The notes under the pieces are model-generated. The model had not been told where the DNA came from and made no database searches. It saw only the letters and a program-made list of their open reading frames with translations. Made by a program: the position numbers and the translations under genes. Source: CALZJC01 sp963781065 (GTDB taxonomy: Bacteria; Acidobacteriota; Thermoanaerobaculia; Multivoradales; JAHEKO01). Taken from it: DNA of 64,000 bases. Location: assembly GCA_963781065.1 (NCBI GenBank), contig CAWAET010000004.1:806001-870000 (forward strand), in the 5' to 3' direction. Below are positions 1 to 8,826 of the stretch, piece by piece (the first letter of the stretch is position 1; each line of letters begins with the position of its first letter).

Positions 1-2
1 CG

Positions 3-653
3 CTGGTGCTGTCGGGCGCCCCGGGGATGTTCTCGGCCGGGCTCGACGTGCCCTACCTGCTGACCCTGGATCGCGGCGGCATTGCCGCCGCGTGGACCGG
101 CTTCTACGATCTGCTGCAGGCACTGGCCGACTCGCCGGTGCCGATCGCGGCGGCGATCACCGGCCACAGCCCGGCTGGCGGCGCGGTGCTGGCCATTTGC
201 TGCGACCGCCGGGTGATGGCCGAGGGCCGGTTCGCCATCGGGCTCAACGAGGTCCAGGTGGGCATTCCCCTGCCGCCGGCGCTGCTTGCCGCGCTGCAAC
301 GGGTGGTCGGCCGGCGGAGCGCGGAACGGCTGGCGGTGGCGGGCGAGATGGTCTCCCCCGAGGAGGCCCTGCGGGTCGGCCTGGTGGACGAATTGGCGCC
401 TCCCGACGAGGTGGTCGAGCGCGCCCTGGAGTGGTGCCGCAGGCTCCTGGCGCTGCCGCGCGGGCCGATGCTCAGGACTCGCGAGCGGGCTCGCCACGAT
501 CTGCGCGAACTGATGCGGGCCGGCGACGAGCGCGAGATCGAGGGCCTGGTGGACGACTGGTTCGGCGAGGAGACCCAGGCGGCGCTGACCGCCATGGTGG
601 AACGGCTGAAGGCGAAGCGGGCCTCAGCCCGCGCAAAGGGAGACCGGCGATGA
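3..653 (+). CDS. Enoyl-CoA hydratase/isomerase family protein (5' end outside window)
   Basis: Crotonase-fold enzyme acting on acyl-CoA thioesters. The frame is open to the window edge, so about 50 N-terminal residues are missing. Visible crotonase signatures are the oxyanion-hole segment GMFSAGLDV near the start and the second segment GHSPAGGAVLAICCDRRV about 45 residues later. The later part has the usual family pattern of RSAERLAVAGEMVSPEEALR followed by VGLVDE. The stop codon overlaps the ATG of the next gene (ATGA), so the two are translationally coupled. Substrate cannot be told; hydratase and isomerase members look alike at this level. Confidence 0.88.
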   Translation: MVLSGAPGMFSAGLDVPYLLTLDRGGIAAAWTGFYDLLQALADSPVPIAAAITGHSPAGGAVLAICCDRRVMAEGRFAIGLNEVQVGIPLPPALLAALQRVVGRRSAERLAVAGEMVSPEEALRVGLVDELAPPDEVVERALEWCRRLLALPRGPMLRTRERARHDLRELMRAGDEREIEGLVDDWFGEETQAALTAMVERLKAKRASARAKGDRR

Positions 654-982
654 GCGACCTGGCGGACAGGACCTGCACCCCCTGCCGCGGCGGCGTGCCG
701 CCGCTCGCGGGCGAGGAGTTGGACCGGCTGGCCAAGGATCTCGGCGGCGGCTGGCGGGTGGTCGACGGCCACCACCTGGAGAAGGAGTACCGCTTTCCGG
801 ACTTCCGCCAGGCGCTCGACTTCACCAACCGCATCGGCGAACTGGCCGAGGCAGTGAACCACCATCCGAACATCTTCCTCACCTGGGGCAAGGTGCGGGT
901 CGAGCTCTGGACGCACAAGATCGACGGCCTCAACGAGGCCGATTTCGTCTGGGCCGCAAAGGCCGACCGGCTGGCCCCGTGA
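650..982 (+). CDS. phhB: 4a-hydroxytetrahydrobiopterin dehydratase (pterin carbinolamine dehydratase)
   Basis: About 110 residues, the usual size of PCD/DCoH proteins. These dehydrate 4a-hydroxytetrahydrobiopterin so the cofactor of aromatic amino acid hydroxylases can be recycled. The family core is clear: GGWRVVDGHHLEKEYRF, then FTNRIGELAEAVNHHPN with the catalytic His pair, and WTHKIDGLNEADF near the C-terminus. The ATG lies inside the stop of the upstream enoyl-CoA hydratase gene (ATGA overlap). No aromatic amino acid hydroxylase is visible in the window, so its partner is unknown; homologues also occur with molybdopterin-related roles. Confidence 0.93.
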   Translation: MSDLADRTCTPCRGGVPPLAGEELDRLAKDLGGGWRVVDGHHLEKEYRFPDFRQALDFTNRIGELAEAVNHHPNIFLTWGKVRVELWTHKIDGLNEADFVWAAKADRLAP

Positions 983-1041
983 GGGCGGCCATCGCGTAGG
1001 GCGGCGCGCCGCCGCGGATGAAGGTATCGACCGGGGTCTAT

Positions 1042-1071
1042 TTGAAAGGCGCTCGGAAGGGGCGGTAGAGT
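1042..1071 (+). promoter_or_regulatory. Possible sigma-70 promoter for the secreted nuclease-like gene
   Basis: TTGAAA (1042-1047), an 18-base spacer and TAGAGT (1066-1071) stand out in a GC-rich gap of 270 bases before the large ORF. This would leave a leader of about 175 bases. Only partial matches to both boxes, so this is a weak call. Confidence 0.3.
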
Positions 1072-1252
1072 TGCGTCTTAAGCCCCAAGGCCGCGCGGTC
1101 CCACTCGCCCGGCTGCCAGTGCCACCGCCCTGTAACGGGACGGCCGTCGCGTTGAGGCGCGAGCTGTTCAACATTACGAATGCGGGCCTTCGACCGTCGG
1201 AGCCCCTCGCGATTGCAAGACCACAAGTCCGCCCACCTGGGAGAAGAACGAG

Positions 1253-4200
1253 ATGAACGAAGCCAGAAGCCACCTGCGCCGCCTGCCGGCCCTCCTGCTG
1301 TGCTCCCTGCTCACCGTGGCCGGTGGAGGCGCCCTCGGCGCCTCCGACCTGGTCATCACCGGCGTCGTTGACGGCCCCCTGACCGGCGGCGTGCCCAAGG
1401 CGGTCGAGCTGTGCGTCACCGCAGACATCGCCGACCTGGGCATCTACGGTGTCGGCTCGGCCAGCAACGGCGGCGGCAGCGACGGCGAGGAGTTCACCTT
1501 CCCCGCCGGGCCGGTGAGCGCCGGCACCTTCCTCTATGTGGCCTCCGAAGCCACCGGCTTCTCGAGCTTCTTCGGCTTCGCTCCGCAGTACACCAGCGGC
1601 GCCATGGCGATCAACGGCGACGACGCCATCGAGCTGTTCATGTCCGGCGGCGTGGTGGACGTCTTCGGCGAGATTACCCACAGCGGCGCCGGGGCCTGGG
1701 CCTACACCGACGGCTGGGCCTACCGCGCTGACGGCACCGGTCCCGACGGCACCGCCTTCACCATCGCCAACTGGTCGTTCAGCGGCATCAACGCGCTGGA
1801 CGGCGAGACCACCAACGCCACCGCGGCGACGCCCTTCCCGCTCGGCGCCTACTCGGCGTGCGAGCTGCCGGAGCCGGTGCCCGACCTGCTGCTCTCCGAG
1901 ATCGTCGTCACCCCGACGGGCGGCGAGTTCGTCGAGATCTACAACCCGACGGCGGCGAGCGTCGATCTCTCCGACGTCTACCTGACCGACGCCACCTTCG
2001 CCGGCGGCGGCACTTACTACTACAACATCGTCACCGGCACGAACGCCGGCGGCGGCGGCTTTGGCGACTTCCACGCGCGCTTCCCGGACGGCGCCTCGAT
2101 CGCCCCGGGTGAGTTCCAGACGATCGCGATGGCCGGCTCGGACGCCTACGTCGCCGAGTACGGCTTCGCCCCGACCTACGAGCTCTTCGAGGACGGCGCC
2201 CCCGATGCAGTGCCCGACATGCGCGAGGCGCTGCCGGGCGCCATCGCCGGCCAGGGCGGCCTCTCCAACGCGGGCGAGGTGGTCGTCCTCTACACCTGGG
2301 ACGGCGCCTCCGATCTGGTCCAGGACATCGACTACGCGGTCTGGGGCGACAAAGCCGAGGCGGTCGACAAGACCGGCGTCTCGATCGACGGCCCGGACGG
2401 CGACGCCGTGGCCACTGCCTATCTCGCCGACACCGCGATTCCGATCCAGGACGTGGTCGCCCCCGGCTCGCATTCCAACGGCGACTCGTTCCAGCGGATC
2501 GACTTCACCGAGGGCGCCGAGACCCAGACCGGCGGCAACGGCGTCACCGGCAGCGACGAGACGTCCGAGGACCTGTCGGTCACCTGGGAGACGGCGCCGG
2601 CGACGCCGGGCGGCCCGCCGGTGGTGGCCTTCGACTGGGTGATCAACGAGATCAGCGCCGATCCGGACGCGACCGCCGGCGACGCCAACGGCGACGGCAC
2701 GGTCAACACCAGCCAGGACGAGTTCGTCGAAGTCATCAACGTCAGCGGCGCCGCCGTCGACATCTCGAACTGGACCCTGTCCGACGCGGTCGGCGTGCGC
2801 CATACCTTCCCCGCCGGGACCGTGATCCCCGACCAGTGCGGCTTTGTCGTCTTTGGCGGCGGCACGCCCACAGGCAGCTTCGGCAACATGACCGTCCAGA
2901 CCGCCTCGAGCGGCTTCCTGGGTTTCAACAACTCCGGCGACGCCGTCTTCCTCAACAACGGCTCGAGCGACGTCGCCATGGCCAGCTACGGCTCCGAGGG
3001 CGGCGACAACCAGTCCTTGACGCTCGACCCGGACATCACCGGCGCCGCCTTCGTCAAGCACACCGTGGCCACCGGCTCGGGCGGCGCACTGTTCTCGCCC
3101 GGCACCCGGATCGACGGCAGCAACTTCTCGGGCTGTCCGACTCCGTGGGTGATCAACGAGATCCACGCCGACCCCGATGCGGCGGCCGGCGACGCCAACG
3201 GCGACGGCACCACCAGCACGACGCAGGACGAGTTCGTCGAGATCGTCAACAACTCCGGCGCCGACGTCGACATTTCGGGCTGGACGCTCTCCGACGCCGT
3301 CACGGTGCGCCATGTCTTCCCGGCCGGCTCGGTGGTCCTCGAGGGCTGCTCGGTGGTGGTCTTCGGCGGCGGCGGGCCCACCGGAGCCTTCGGCAACAGC
3401 CTGGTGCAGACCTCCTCGGGCGGTTCCCTGGGGCTCAACAACACCGGTGACAACCTGACCCTCTCCGACGGCTCGAGCGACCAGTCGATGGCGAGCTACG
3501 GCGGGGAGGGCGGCGACAACCAGTCGCTGACCCTCGACCCGGACATCTTCGGCGCCCTGCCCCGCGTCAAGCACAGCGTCGCCACCGGCTCGGGCGGCGC
3601 GCTCTTCTCGCCCGGGACGAAGATCGACGGCACCCAGTTCGACGGCTGCCCGGTCGCGGCCGAGATCTACGAGATCCAGGGCGACGGCGCTACGAGCCCG
3701 CTCGAGGGCAAGCTGGTCTCGACCGACGCCGACGTGGTGACGGCGCTGGCGCCGGACGGCTTCTTCATGCAGACGCCGGCGGCCGACAGCGACTTCGACG
3801 TCGACACCTCCGACGGCATCTTCGTCTTTACCGGCGGCGCGCCGACCGACGATCTGGGTACGCCGCTGGCGGTAGGCGACCTGGTGGACGTCGTCGGCAA
3901 CGTACAGGAGTTCTTCGACTTCACCGAGATCGGCTTCGGGTCGAGCATCACGCTGGTTGGCGCCGGCGCGGTGCCCGCGGCGGTGGCTTTCGACGCCACC
4001 GTGCCGACGCCCGACCCGCTGACGCCGAGCTGCGCCATCGAGTTCGAGTGTTACGAGGGCATGCTGGTGGAGATCGCCGAGGGCACGGTGACCGGGCCCA
4101 ACCAGCGCTTCAACCCGGACCCGGTCGCCGAGGTGCACATCGTGGCCAGCGCCAACCGCGCCTTCCGCGAGCCGGGCATCGAGTTCCCGGGCATCCCGGG

Positions 4201-6058
4201 TTTCCCCGAGTGGGACGGCAACCCGGAGGTCTTCGAGCTCGATCCCGACAAGCTGGGCCTGCCCAACCAGATCATCCCGGCGGGCTCGACCTTCGCCGCC
4301 ACCGGCGTGATCGGCTTCGAGTTCGGCGGCTACGAGCTCTGGCCGACCTCGCTCGACGTCACTCCGGCGCCGCTGCCGGTGGCCGTGCGGGCGCGTGAGC
4401 CCGGCGAGTTCACCGTCGGCACGCTCAATGTGTTCCGGCTGTTCGACGACGTCGACGATCCGCCGTCGATGGCCGCCGACGGGCGGCTGCGTGACGACTT
4501 CGTGGTCTCGACCGCCGAGTACATGCGGCGGCTGGCCAAGTTCTCGGCCCATATCCGCGAGGTGCTCGACTCGCCCGACGTCCTGGCGGTGCAGGAGGCC
4601 GAGAAGCCTCGGCGTGCTCCAGGATCTGGCGGCGCTGATCGAGCTGGAGGATCCCTCGGTCGTCTACACCGCCTACCTCGAGTCGAGGGCAACGACGTCG
4701 GCACGATCGACGTCGGCTACCTGGTGCGCGACACCGTCCAGGTGGACGCGGTGACCCAGCTCGACAAGGAAGAGACCTACATCAACCCGACCAACGGCGA
4801 GGCGGAGATCCTCCACGACCGGCCGCCGCTGCTGCTCGAGGCTCGCTATCTCTGCGAGTGCGACACGAGCTTCGACGGCGCCGATGATGGCGATTCGGAC
4901 AGCGGTGGCGATTCGGACAGCAACCACGACTCCGACAGCGACAGCGACAGCGACAGCGACTCCGACAGCGACAGCGACTCGGACGGCGGAGTCGGGTGCG
5001 AGCCGGGGCCCGGCTACGCCCTCAAGGTGATCGCCCTCCACAACCGGTCGCTCGGCGGCATCGAGGATGCCGACGGGCGGGTGCGCAGCAAGCGGTACGC
5101 CCAGGCTCAGTCGGTGGCGACCCGCGTCCAGGAGCTGCAGGACGCCGACCCGGCGGTCCGCCTGGTGGTTCTCGGCGACTTCAACGCCTTCGAGTTCACC
5201 GACGGCTACGTCGACGTCACCGGCCAGATCGCCGGCGACTTCACGCCGGACGACAACTTGATCTGCGACACCGAGTCCTGCGACGACCTGGTGGACCCGG
5301 ACCTCACCAAGCAGGTGCCAGCCCTCGAGGCAGCCGAGCGCTACTCGTTCATCTTCCGGGGCAGCGCCCAGTCGCTCGACCAGGCCCTGACCTCGGAGGG
5401 GCTGGATCCGCTCATCGCGGGCGCCGAGTTCGGCCGCGGCAACTCCGACGCCGCCGTCGACCTCATCAACGACCCCACGACCGTGCTGCGCTCGTCGGAT
5501 CACGACGGCCTGGTGCTCTACCTCGACAGCGAGTGCCCGCGCGGCAAGAAGGCCGTCGCGGCCGAGAGCCTCGCCGCCCTCGGCTCGACCGGTGACTCCA
5601 AGACCGACAAGCGGATCGCCAAGGCGATCGACAGCATCGTCGACAGCCTGGACTCCACCTTGTGGCTGGACGGGCGCCACCTGTCGGGCAAGGGCAACAA
5701 GGTCTTCTCGGAGGAGAAGAAGGCGGTAAAGGAGCTGACCAAGGCGCTCGACGGCGGCGTCGATCCGGAGGTCGAGGAGGTCCTCGCCGCCGCGGTCGGT
5801 GCCCTGCTATCGGCTGATGAGATCCTCGCGCGGGTGGCGATCGACGATGCCTTCGAGGCGCTCGACGACGCCGGCTGCTTCGATCCGGGGGCCGGGGAGG
5901 AGTGCGAGGAGGCGGTCGAGGAGCTGGTCAAGGCTCAGGCGAAGTACGCCGACGCCCTGGACGAGATCGCCGAGGGAGACTTCGACAAGGCGATCGATCG
6001 CTTCAAGCAGGCTTGGGGGAAGGCTGGCGAGGCGGTGGAGGAGCTCGAGGACGACTAG
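1253..6058 (+). CDS. Giant secreted protein: lamin-tail domains, OB-fold and endonuclease/exonuclease/phosphatase (ExeM/NucH-like), with local frameshifts
   Basis: A 1601-codon frame begins at an ATG after GGGAGAAGAACGAG, with a signal peptide ending near ALG-AS. Residues about 30-450 hold two lamin-tail-like (LTD) modules, the second with GGEFVEIYNPT. Two nearly identical 170-residue LTD modules follow (starts at about residues 462 and 632). An OB-like segment (about 800-920) has FFMQTPAADSDFDVDTSDGI. An endonuclease/exonuclease/phosphatase domain (about 1045-1425) shows FTVGTLNVFRL, VLAVQEAEK, VVLGDFNAFEF and SSDHDGLVLYL. An Asp-Ser run interrupts this domain, and a charged helical tail ends the protein. 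The order matches extracellular nucleases of the ExeM/NucH type. From about 4611 to 4682 the conserved reading (LGVLQDLAALIELEDPS) lies one frame over, so there is a +1 shift and then a compensating shift. DNase activity is inferred. Confidence 0.85.
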   Translation: MNEARSHLRRLPALLLCSLLTVAGGGALGASDLVITGVVDGPLTGGVPKAVELCVTADIADLGIYGVGSASNGGGSDGEEFTFPAGPVSAGTFLYVASEATGFSSFFGFAPQYTSGAMAINGDDAIELFMSGGVVDVFGEITHSGAGAWAYTDGWAYRADGTGPDGTAFTIANWSFSGINALDGETTNATAATPFPLGAYSACELPEPVPDLLLSEIVVTPTGGEFVEIYNPTAASVDLSDVYLTDATFAGGGTYYYNIVTGTNAGGGGFGDFHARFPDGASIAPGEFQTIAMAGSDAYVAEYGFAPTYELFEDGAPDAVPDMREALPGAIAGQGGLSNAGEVVVLYTWDGASDLVQDIDYAVWGDKAEAVDKTGVSIDGPDGDAVATAYLADTAIPIQDVVAPGSHSNGDSFQRIDFTEGAETQTGGNGVTGSDETSEDLSVTWETAPATPGGPPVVAFDWVINEISADPDATAGDANGDGTVNTSQDEFVEVINVSGAAVDISNWTLSDAVGVRHTFPAGTVIPDQCGFVVFGGGTPTGSFGNMTVQTASSGFLGFNNSGDAVFLNNGSSDVAMASYGSEGGDNQSLTLDPDITGAAFVKHTVATGSGGALFSPGTRIDGSNFSGCPTPWVINEIHADPDAAAGDANGDGTTSTTQDEFVEIVNNSGADVDISGWTLSDAVTVRHVFPAGSVVLEGCSVVVFGGGGPTGAFGNSLVQTSSGGSLGLNNTGDNLTLSDGSSDQSMASYGGEGGDNQSLTLDPDIFGALPRVKHSVATGSGGALFSPGTKIDGTQFDGCPVAAEIYEIQGDGATSPLEGKLVSTDADVVTALAPDGFFMQTPAADSDFDVDTSDGIFVFTGGAPTDDLGTPLAVGDLVDVVGNVQEFFDFTEIGFGSSITLVGAGAVPAAVAFDATVPTPDPLTPSCAIEFECYEGMLVEIAEGTVTGPNQRFNPDPVAEVHIVASANRAFREPGIEFPGIPGFPEWDGNPEVFELDPDKLGLPNQIIPAGSTFAATGVIGFEFGGYELWPTSLDVTPAPLPVAVRAREPGEFTVGTLNVFRLFDDVDDPPSMAADGRLRDDFVVSTAEYMRRLAKFSAHIREVLDSPDVLAVQEAEKPRRAPGSGGADRAGGSLGRLHRLPRVEGNDVGTIDVGYLVRDTVQVDAVTQLDKEETYINPTNGEAEILHDRPPLLLEARYLCECDTSFDGADDGDSDSGGDSDSNHDSDSDSDSDSDSDSDSDSDGGVGCEPGPGYALKVIALHNRSLGGIEDADGRVRSKRYAQAQSVATRVQELQDADPAVRLVVLGDFNAFEFTDGYVDVTGQIAGDFTPDDNLICDTESCDDLVDPDLTKQVPALEAAERYSFIFRGSAQSLDQALTSEGLDPLIAGAEFGRGNSDAAVDLINDPTTVLRSSDHDGLVLYLDSECPRGKKAVAAESLAALGSTGDSKTDKRIAKAIDSIVDSLDSTLWLDGRHLSGKGNKVFSEEKKAVKELTKALDGGVDPEVEEVLAAAVGALLSADEILARVAIDDAFEALDDAGCFDPGAGEECEEAVEELVKAQAKYADALDEIAEGDFDKAIDRFKQAWGKAGEAVEELEDD
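2637..3656 (+). repeat. Tandem 510-bp duplication encoding two lamin-tail domains
   Basis: Two units (2637-3146 and 3147-3656) encode near-identical 170-residue modules. Each starts WVINEI and carries ADPDA, AGDANGDGT, QDEFVE, WTLSDAV and VVFGGG, and ends near the GSGGALFSPGT block. The duplication lies inside the secreted nuclease-like protein. Confidence 0.9.
4882..4986 (+). repeat. Asp-Ser repeat tract within the nuclease domain
   Basis: Iterated GAC-AGC/TCC/TCG codons give a low-complexity tract of alternating Asp and Ser with a few Gly and Asn. It sits between two conserved strands of the endonuclease/exonuclease/phosphatase domain, so it probably forms a flexible acidic (possibly calcium-binding) surface loop. 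Such tracts vary readily in length. Confidence 0.85.
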
Positions 6059-6080
6059 GTAGGGCGAGCTCGAGCTTCGC

Positions 6081-6250
6081 GGCCGCTACAAGCCGCTGGG
6101 CTGCTCCCTCCGTGGCGATGGCTCGGCTCTTCTTGGGCGAGCGGTAGGGGTCACGGTCGGCCGGGCCGGCAGCTGCGCTGGCGTGGCCGCATGAAGGAGC
6201 GCCTGCGCTTTATTCGCCACTCCGGGACATCCCAGCGGCTTTTCGCTGCG
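6081..6250 (-). repeat. Structured intergenic element E1 (covarying-stem family)
   Basis: Read on the minus strand, the outer arms are AAGCCGCTGGG (pairing 6231-6241 with 6090-6100). They are followed by CCC/GGG, a GGA/GGA internal loop, and GTGGCG pairing with CGCCAC. Conserved single-stranded blocks are AATAAAGCG after the inner 5' arm and GAGCCAT before the inner 3' arm. GCAGCG and GTAGCG flank the stem. It fills the convergent gap between the nuclease-like gene and the cupin gene. Confidence 0.85.
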
Positions 6251-6282
6251 GTGGAAGGCGGCGGGCGGCGCCTGGCGGCGCG

Positions 6283-6654
6283 CTATTCCGGGTCGTCTTC
6301 GCGGTTCGCCAGCTCGGGCGAGAAGGCCGGGATGCAGATGGCGTAGTACTCGGCTTCGTCGGCGAACGGGTTGGAGAAGTGGACCCGCACGCCGGGCTCG
6401 GTCCAGATGGCGTGGCCGGCCTCGAGGTCGATGGTTTCGCCCTCGACCTCCATCCGCATCCGGCCGCGCACCATCACCGTCAGCTCGCCGAACTCCGGCG
6501 CCTGCGGCGGCTCGCCCCAGCCGGGCGGCGCCACCATGTGGGCGAGGCTGAACTGTTCGGTGCCGGTGTTGACCCGGCCGAAGATCTCTTCGATGGTCTT
6601 GCCGCCGGGCACCGGGATTGTGGACGGCTCGGTGACGAGCTTGTATCCGGGCAT
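6283..6654 (-). CDS. Cupin-domain protein
   Basis: A 123-residue single-cupin protein. The ATG at 6654 (MPGYKLVTEP) is preferred over a TTG ten codons upstream that would run into element E2. Cupin motif 1 is degenerate (FSLAHMVAPPGWGEPP then FGELTVMVRGRMRMEVEGE), and motif 2 is GHAIWTEPGVRVHFSNPF. Metal-binding His residues are therefore fewer than in a canonical cupin. Ligand or reaction cannot be assigned. It is transcribed divergently from amrS, with two structured elements in between. Confidence 0.8.
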   Translation of the reverse strand: MPGYKLVTEPSTIPVPGGKTIEEIFGRVNTGTEQFSLAHMVAPPGWGEPPQAPEFGELTVMVRGRMRMEVEGETIDLEAGHAIWTEPGVRVHFSNPFADEAEYYAICIPAFSPELANREDDPE

Positions 6655-6674
6655 TTGACGATTGTAGAGCAAGA

Positions 6675-6842
6675 TCCGCTCCAAGCCGCCGAGGTGACGC
6701 TCCGCGGCGATGGCTCCCGCGCGTGGTGGCGTCGGGGGTCGGGGCGCAGCGATTCGGTGTGGTGGAGGTGGCGTTCGAGCTGTTGCGGCTGGCGCGGTCC
6801 GCTTTATTCGCCGCTCCGGTCACCTCGGCGGCTTTCCGCTCC
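6675..6842 (-). repeat. Structured intergenic element E2
   Basis: On the minus strand, arms AAGCCGCCGAGGTGAC (6819-6834) and GTCACCTCGGCGGCTT (6683-6698) pair over 16 of 16 bases. After a GGA/GGA loop, the inner stem is GCGGCG with CGCCGC, where most other copies have GTGGCG with CGCCAC. AATAAAGCG and GAGCCAT are kept, and GGAGCG flanks both ends. It lies directly upstream of the cupin start. Confidence 0.88.
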
Positions 6843-7015
6843 CGTCGGTGTGCTCCGACGCAGGCCGGCGTCGGGGCCCGCTCTCGTCTGTGCACGTCCC
6901 CCCCGAAGCATGACCCCCAGCCCAAGACGTGGCCGCGACACCCCTTCCGTCTCGGGGAGGAGGGGATTCGACGGTCGACGGAGCCGAAGGCACGGACCAC
7001 CGCAGGCCTCTGCCA
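6843..7015. other. Non-coding gap between elements E2 and E3
   Basis: No credible gene. It contains the segment CCCAAGACGTGG followed by CGCGACAC at about 6923-6945. This is nearly repeated at 7102-7120 within E3, which suggests further repeat-derived sequence. A short tract, CACGGACCACCGCAGGCC (about 6991-7008), resembles the core of the hairpin element at 34475. No clear promoter for amrS was found here. Confidence 0.5.
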
Positions 7016-7177
7016 GTAGCGAAAGGCCGCTGGGATGTCGACAAGTGGCGAATAAAGCGCAGGCGCGCTGACCTCGGAGACGGGCAGAGCCGCCCCCCAG
7101 GCAAGACGTGGCAGCGACACTCTGCCGCCACACGCCGAGCCATCGCCACCGGTCGACAGTCCCAGCGGCCGATAGCG
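7016..7177 (+). repeat. Structured intergenic element E3
   Basis: GGCCGCTGGG (7025-7034) pairs with CCCAGCGGCC (7161-7170), GTCGAC (7037-7042) with GTCGAC (7152-7157), and GTGGCG (7045-7050) with CGCCAC (7144-7149). AATAAAGCG follows the inner arm and GAGCCAT precedes its partner. GTAGCG and ATAGCG flank the stem. The AAGCC start of other copies is AGGCC here, and the partner changes with it. Confidence 0.85.
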
Positions 7178-7279
7178 AATCGAAGCCACGAGCGCCCAGC
7201 CACTCTCTACCCACCCCAGCCCGGCCATCGCCACCGCCCGACGCAATAATCCAACGTCCGCCCGCGGTTGGAACTACCA

Positions 7280-8392
7280 ATGGACGTCGAGATCGTGCCC
7301 GGCCCCGACGTGGTGCCGACCAGGTACTGGCACCGGTTGGAGGACGGCCGCGTCCAGTGCGATCTGTGCTCGCGGTTCTGCAAGCTGCGCGAAGGCCAGC
7401 GCGGCCTGTGCTTCGTGCGCGGGCGGCTGGGGGGCGAGGTGGTGCTCACCACCTGGGGCCGCTCCAGCGGCTTCTGCGTCGACCCGATCGAGAAGAAGCC
7501 GCTCAACCACTTCCTGCCCGGCACTCCGGTGCTCTCCTTCGGCACCGCCGGCTGCAACCTGTTCTGCAAGTTCTGCCAGAACTGGGACATCTCGAAGTCG
7601 CGCGAGGTCGACACCTTGGCCGATCAGGCCTCGCCCGAAGTCATTGCGCGGGCGGCCGCGCGGCTCGGCTGCCGCAGCGTCGCCTTCACCTACAACGATC
7701 CGGTGATCTTCCTCGAGTACGCCGTCGACGTGGCGCGCGCTTGCCGCGCGGCGGGGATCTTCACCGTGGCGGTCACCGCCGGCGAGATCTGCCCCGAGCC
7801 GCGGCGCGACTTCTACCGCTGGATCGACGCCGCCAACGTCGACCTGAAGGCCTTCAGCGAGCGGTTCTACCGCCAGGTCTGCGGCGCCGAGCTGGCGCCG
7901 GTGCTCGACACGCTGAGCTATCTCAAGCACGAGACCGAGGTTTGGCTCGAGATCACCACCCTGCTGATCCCGGGCGAGAACGACTCCGACGAGGAGCTCG
8001 ACGCCCTGACCCGCTGGGTGGTCGACGAGCTGGGGCCGGACGTGCCGCTGCACTTCACCGCCTTCCATCCCGACTTCAAGATGCTCAACCGTCCGCCGAC
8101 GCCGCCCGGGACGCTGGAGCGGGCGCGCCGGATCGCCCGCCGCAACGGCGTGCGCTACGCCTACACCGGCAACGTCCACGACGAGGCCGGGGGCTCGACC
8201 CGCTGCCACAGCTGCGATGAGCTGCTCATCGGGCGGGACTGGTACCAGCTGACCGGCTGGGGGCTGACGCCCGAGGGCACCTGCACCAAGTGCGGCGAGC
8301 CGCTGCCAGGCCGGTTCGAGGCCCGGCCGGGCGACTGGGGCCCACGCCGCCAGCCGGTTCGCTTACGCGATTTCGCCGCCGCCGAGCGGTAG
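7280..8392 (+). CDS. amrS: AmmeMemoRadiSam system radical SAM enzyme
   Basis: About 370 residues. The radical SAM cluster motif is CNLFCKFC (about residues 92-99) in TAGCNLFCKFCQNWDISKS, the hallmark of this family. An N-terminal Cys cluster (CDLCSRFC) and C-terminal CHSC and CTKC pairs match AmrS-like proteins. Other family blocks are TYNDPVIFLEYA, NVDLKAF and HFTAFHPDFKML. Homologues are linked to AmmeMemoRadiSam partner proteins, but neither is visible here, and the exact substrate is unsettled. ATG 7280 is chosen; a TTG four codons upstream is possible and neither has a strong Shine-Dalgarno. Confidence 0.93.
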   Translation: MDVEIVPGPDVVPTRYWHRLEDGRVQCDLCSRFCKLREGQRGLCFVRGRLGGEVVLTTWGRSSGFCVDPIEKKPLNHFLPGTPVLSFGTAGCNLFCKFCQNWDISKSREVDTLADQASPEVIARAAARLGCRSVAFTYNDPVIFLEYAVDVARACRAAGIFTVAVTAGEICPEPRRDFYRWIDAANVDLKAFSERFYRQVCGAELAPVLDTLSYLKHETEVWLEITTLLIPGENDSDEELDALTRWVVDELGPDVPLHFTAFHPDFKMLNRPPTPPGTLERARRIARRNGVRYAYTGNVHDEAGGSTRCHSCDELLIGRDWYQLTGWGLTPEGTCTKCGEPLPGRFEARPGDWGPRRQPVRLRDFAAAER

Positions 8393-8406
8393 CCCACAAC
8401 AAGACG

Positions 8407-8460
8407 AAGCCGCTGGGTTTGCGGCCCCGGCTTACCTAACGGAGCGACCCAGTACCGCTT
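8407..8460. other. Short hairpin resembling the outer stem of the E elements
   Basis: AAGCCGCTGGGT (8407-8418) is nearly complementary to ACCCAGTACCGCTT (8447-8460), with a two-base bulge. It lies just after the amrS stop. It could be a worn or miniature copy of the E element, or a terminator stem, although no T-run follows. Bases 8461-8640 show nothing further that I recognise. Confidence 0.4.
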
Positions 8461-8640
8461 CGGGCCGGCCGGCTTGGATCCGTGGGGCCTGGCCCTTGGG
8501 CGGGGAGCTGATCCTGCGCGCGCCGCTTTCGCTGCGTGCTCGGACACTCCCCGCCTGACGGGCCGGCCCCACGGCTCCCGGCCGGCCTCCGATCGTGGTG
8601 TCGCAGCCGGCCTCCGGAGGTGCCCTGCTGGGCGGCATGA

Positions 8641-8810
8641 GTAGCGGAAAGCCGCTGGGATGTCCCGGAGTGGCGAATAAAGCGCAGGCGCCCTTCTGCG
8701 CGGCCACGGCAACACGGCTACCCCGGTGGACCCGCCGTGCCCTCAACCCCTCGCCCACGACAAGCCGAGCCATCGCCACGTAGGGAGCAGCCCAGCGGCT
8801 TGTAGCGGCC
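8641..8810 (+). repeat. Structured intergenic element E4
   Basis: AAGCCGCTGGG (8649-8659) pairs with CCCAGCGGCTT (8791-8801), CCC (8664-8666) with GGG (8783-8785), and GTGGCG (8670-8675) with CGCCAC (8774-8779). The internal loop is GGA/GTA, the mirror of GTA/GGA in E5-E7. AATAAAGCG and GAGCCAT are present, and GTAGCG flanks both ends. It sits in the convergent amrS/gdhA gap. Confidence 0.88.
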
Positions 8811-8826
8811 ACGAAGCGCGGGCGGT

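Noticed and set aside
104..4552. A 1482-codon open frame on the minus strand opposite the enoyl-CoA hydratase and secreted nuclease genes
   Set aside because: It is antisense to clearly conserved proteins and has the low-complexity Arg/Gly/Asp composition of a GC-rich shadow frame.
4882..4986. Asp-Ser coding tract considered as a DNA regulatory repeat
   Set aside because: It keeps the reading frame of the secreted protein, and its changes are mostly synonymous Ser codons.
6086..7246. Long minus-strand frames running through elements E1-E3
   Set aside because: They cross conserved hairpin elements and the cupin gene in another frame; no protein family is visible and the sequence is Arg/Pro-rich.
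8407..8460. Riboswitch upstream of a gene
   Set aside because: It lies downstream of amrS and faces a convergent gene, so a riboswitch role makes no sense; listed only as a short hairpin.
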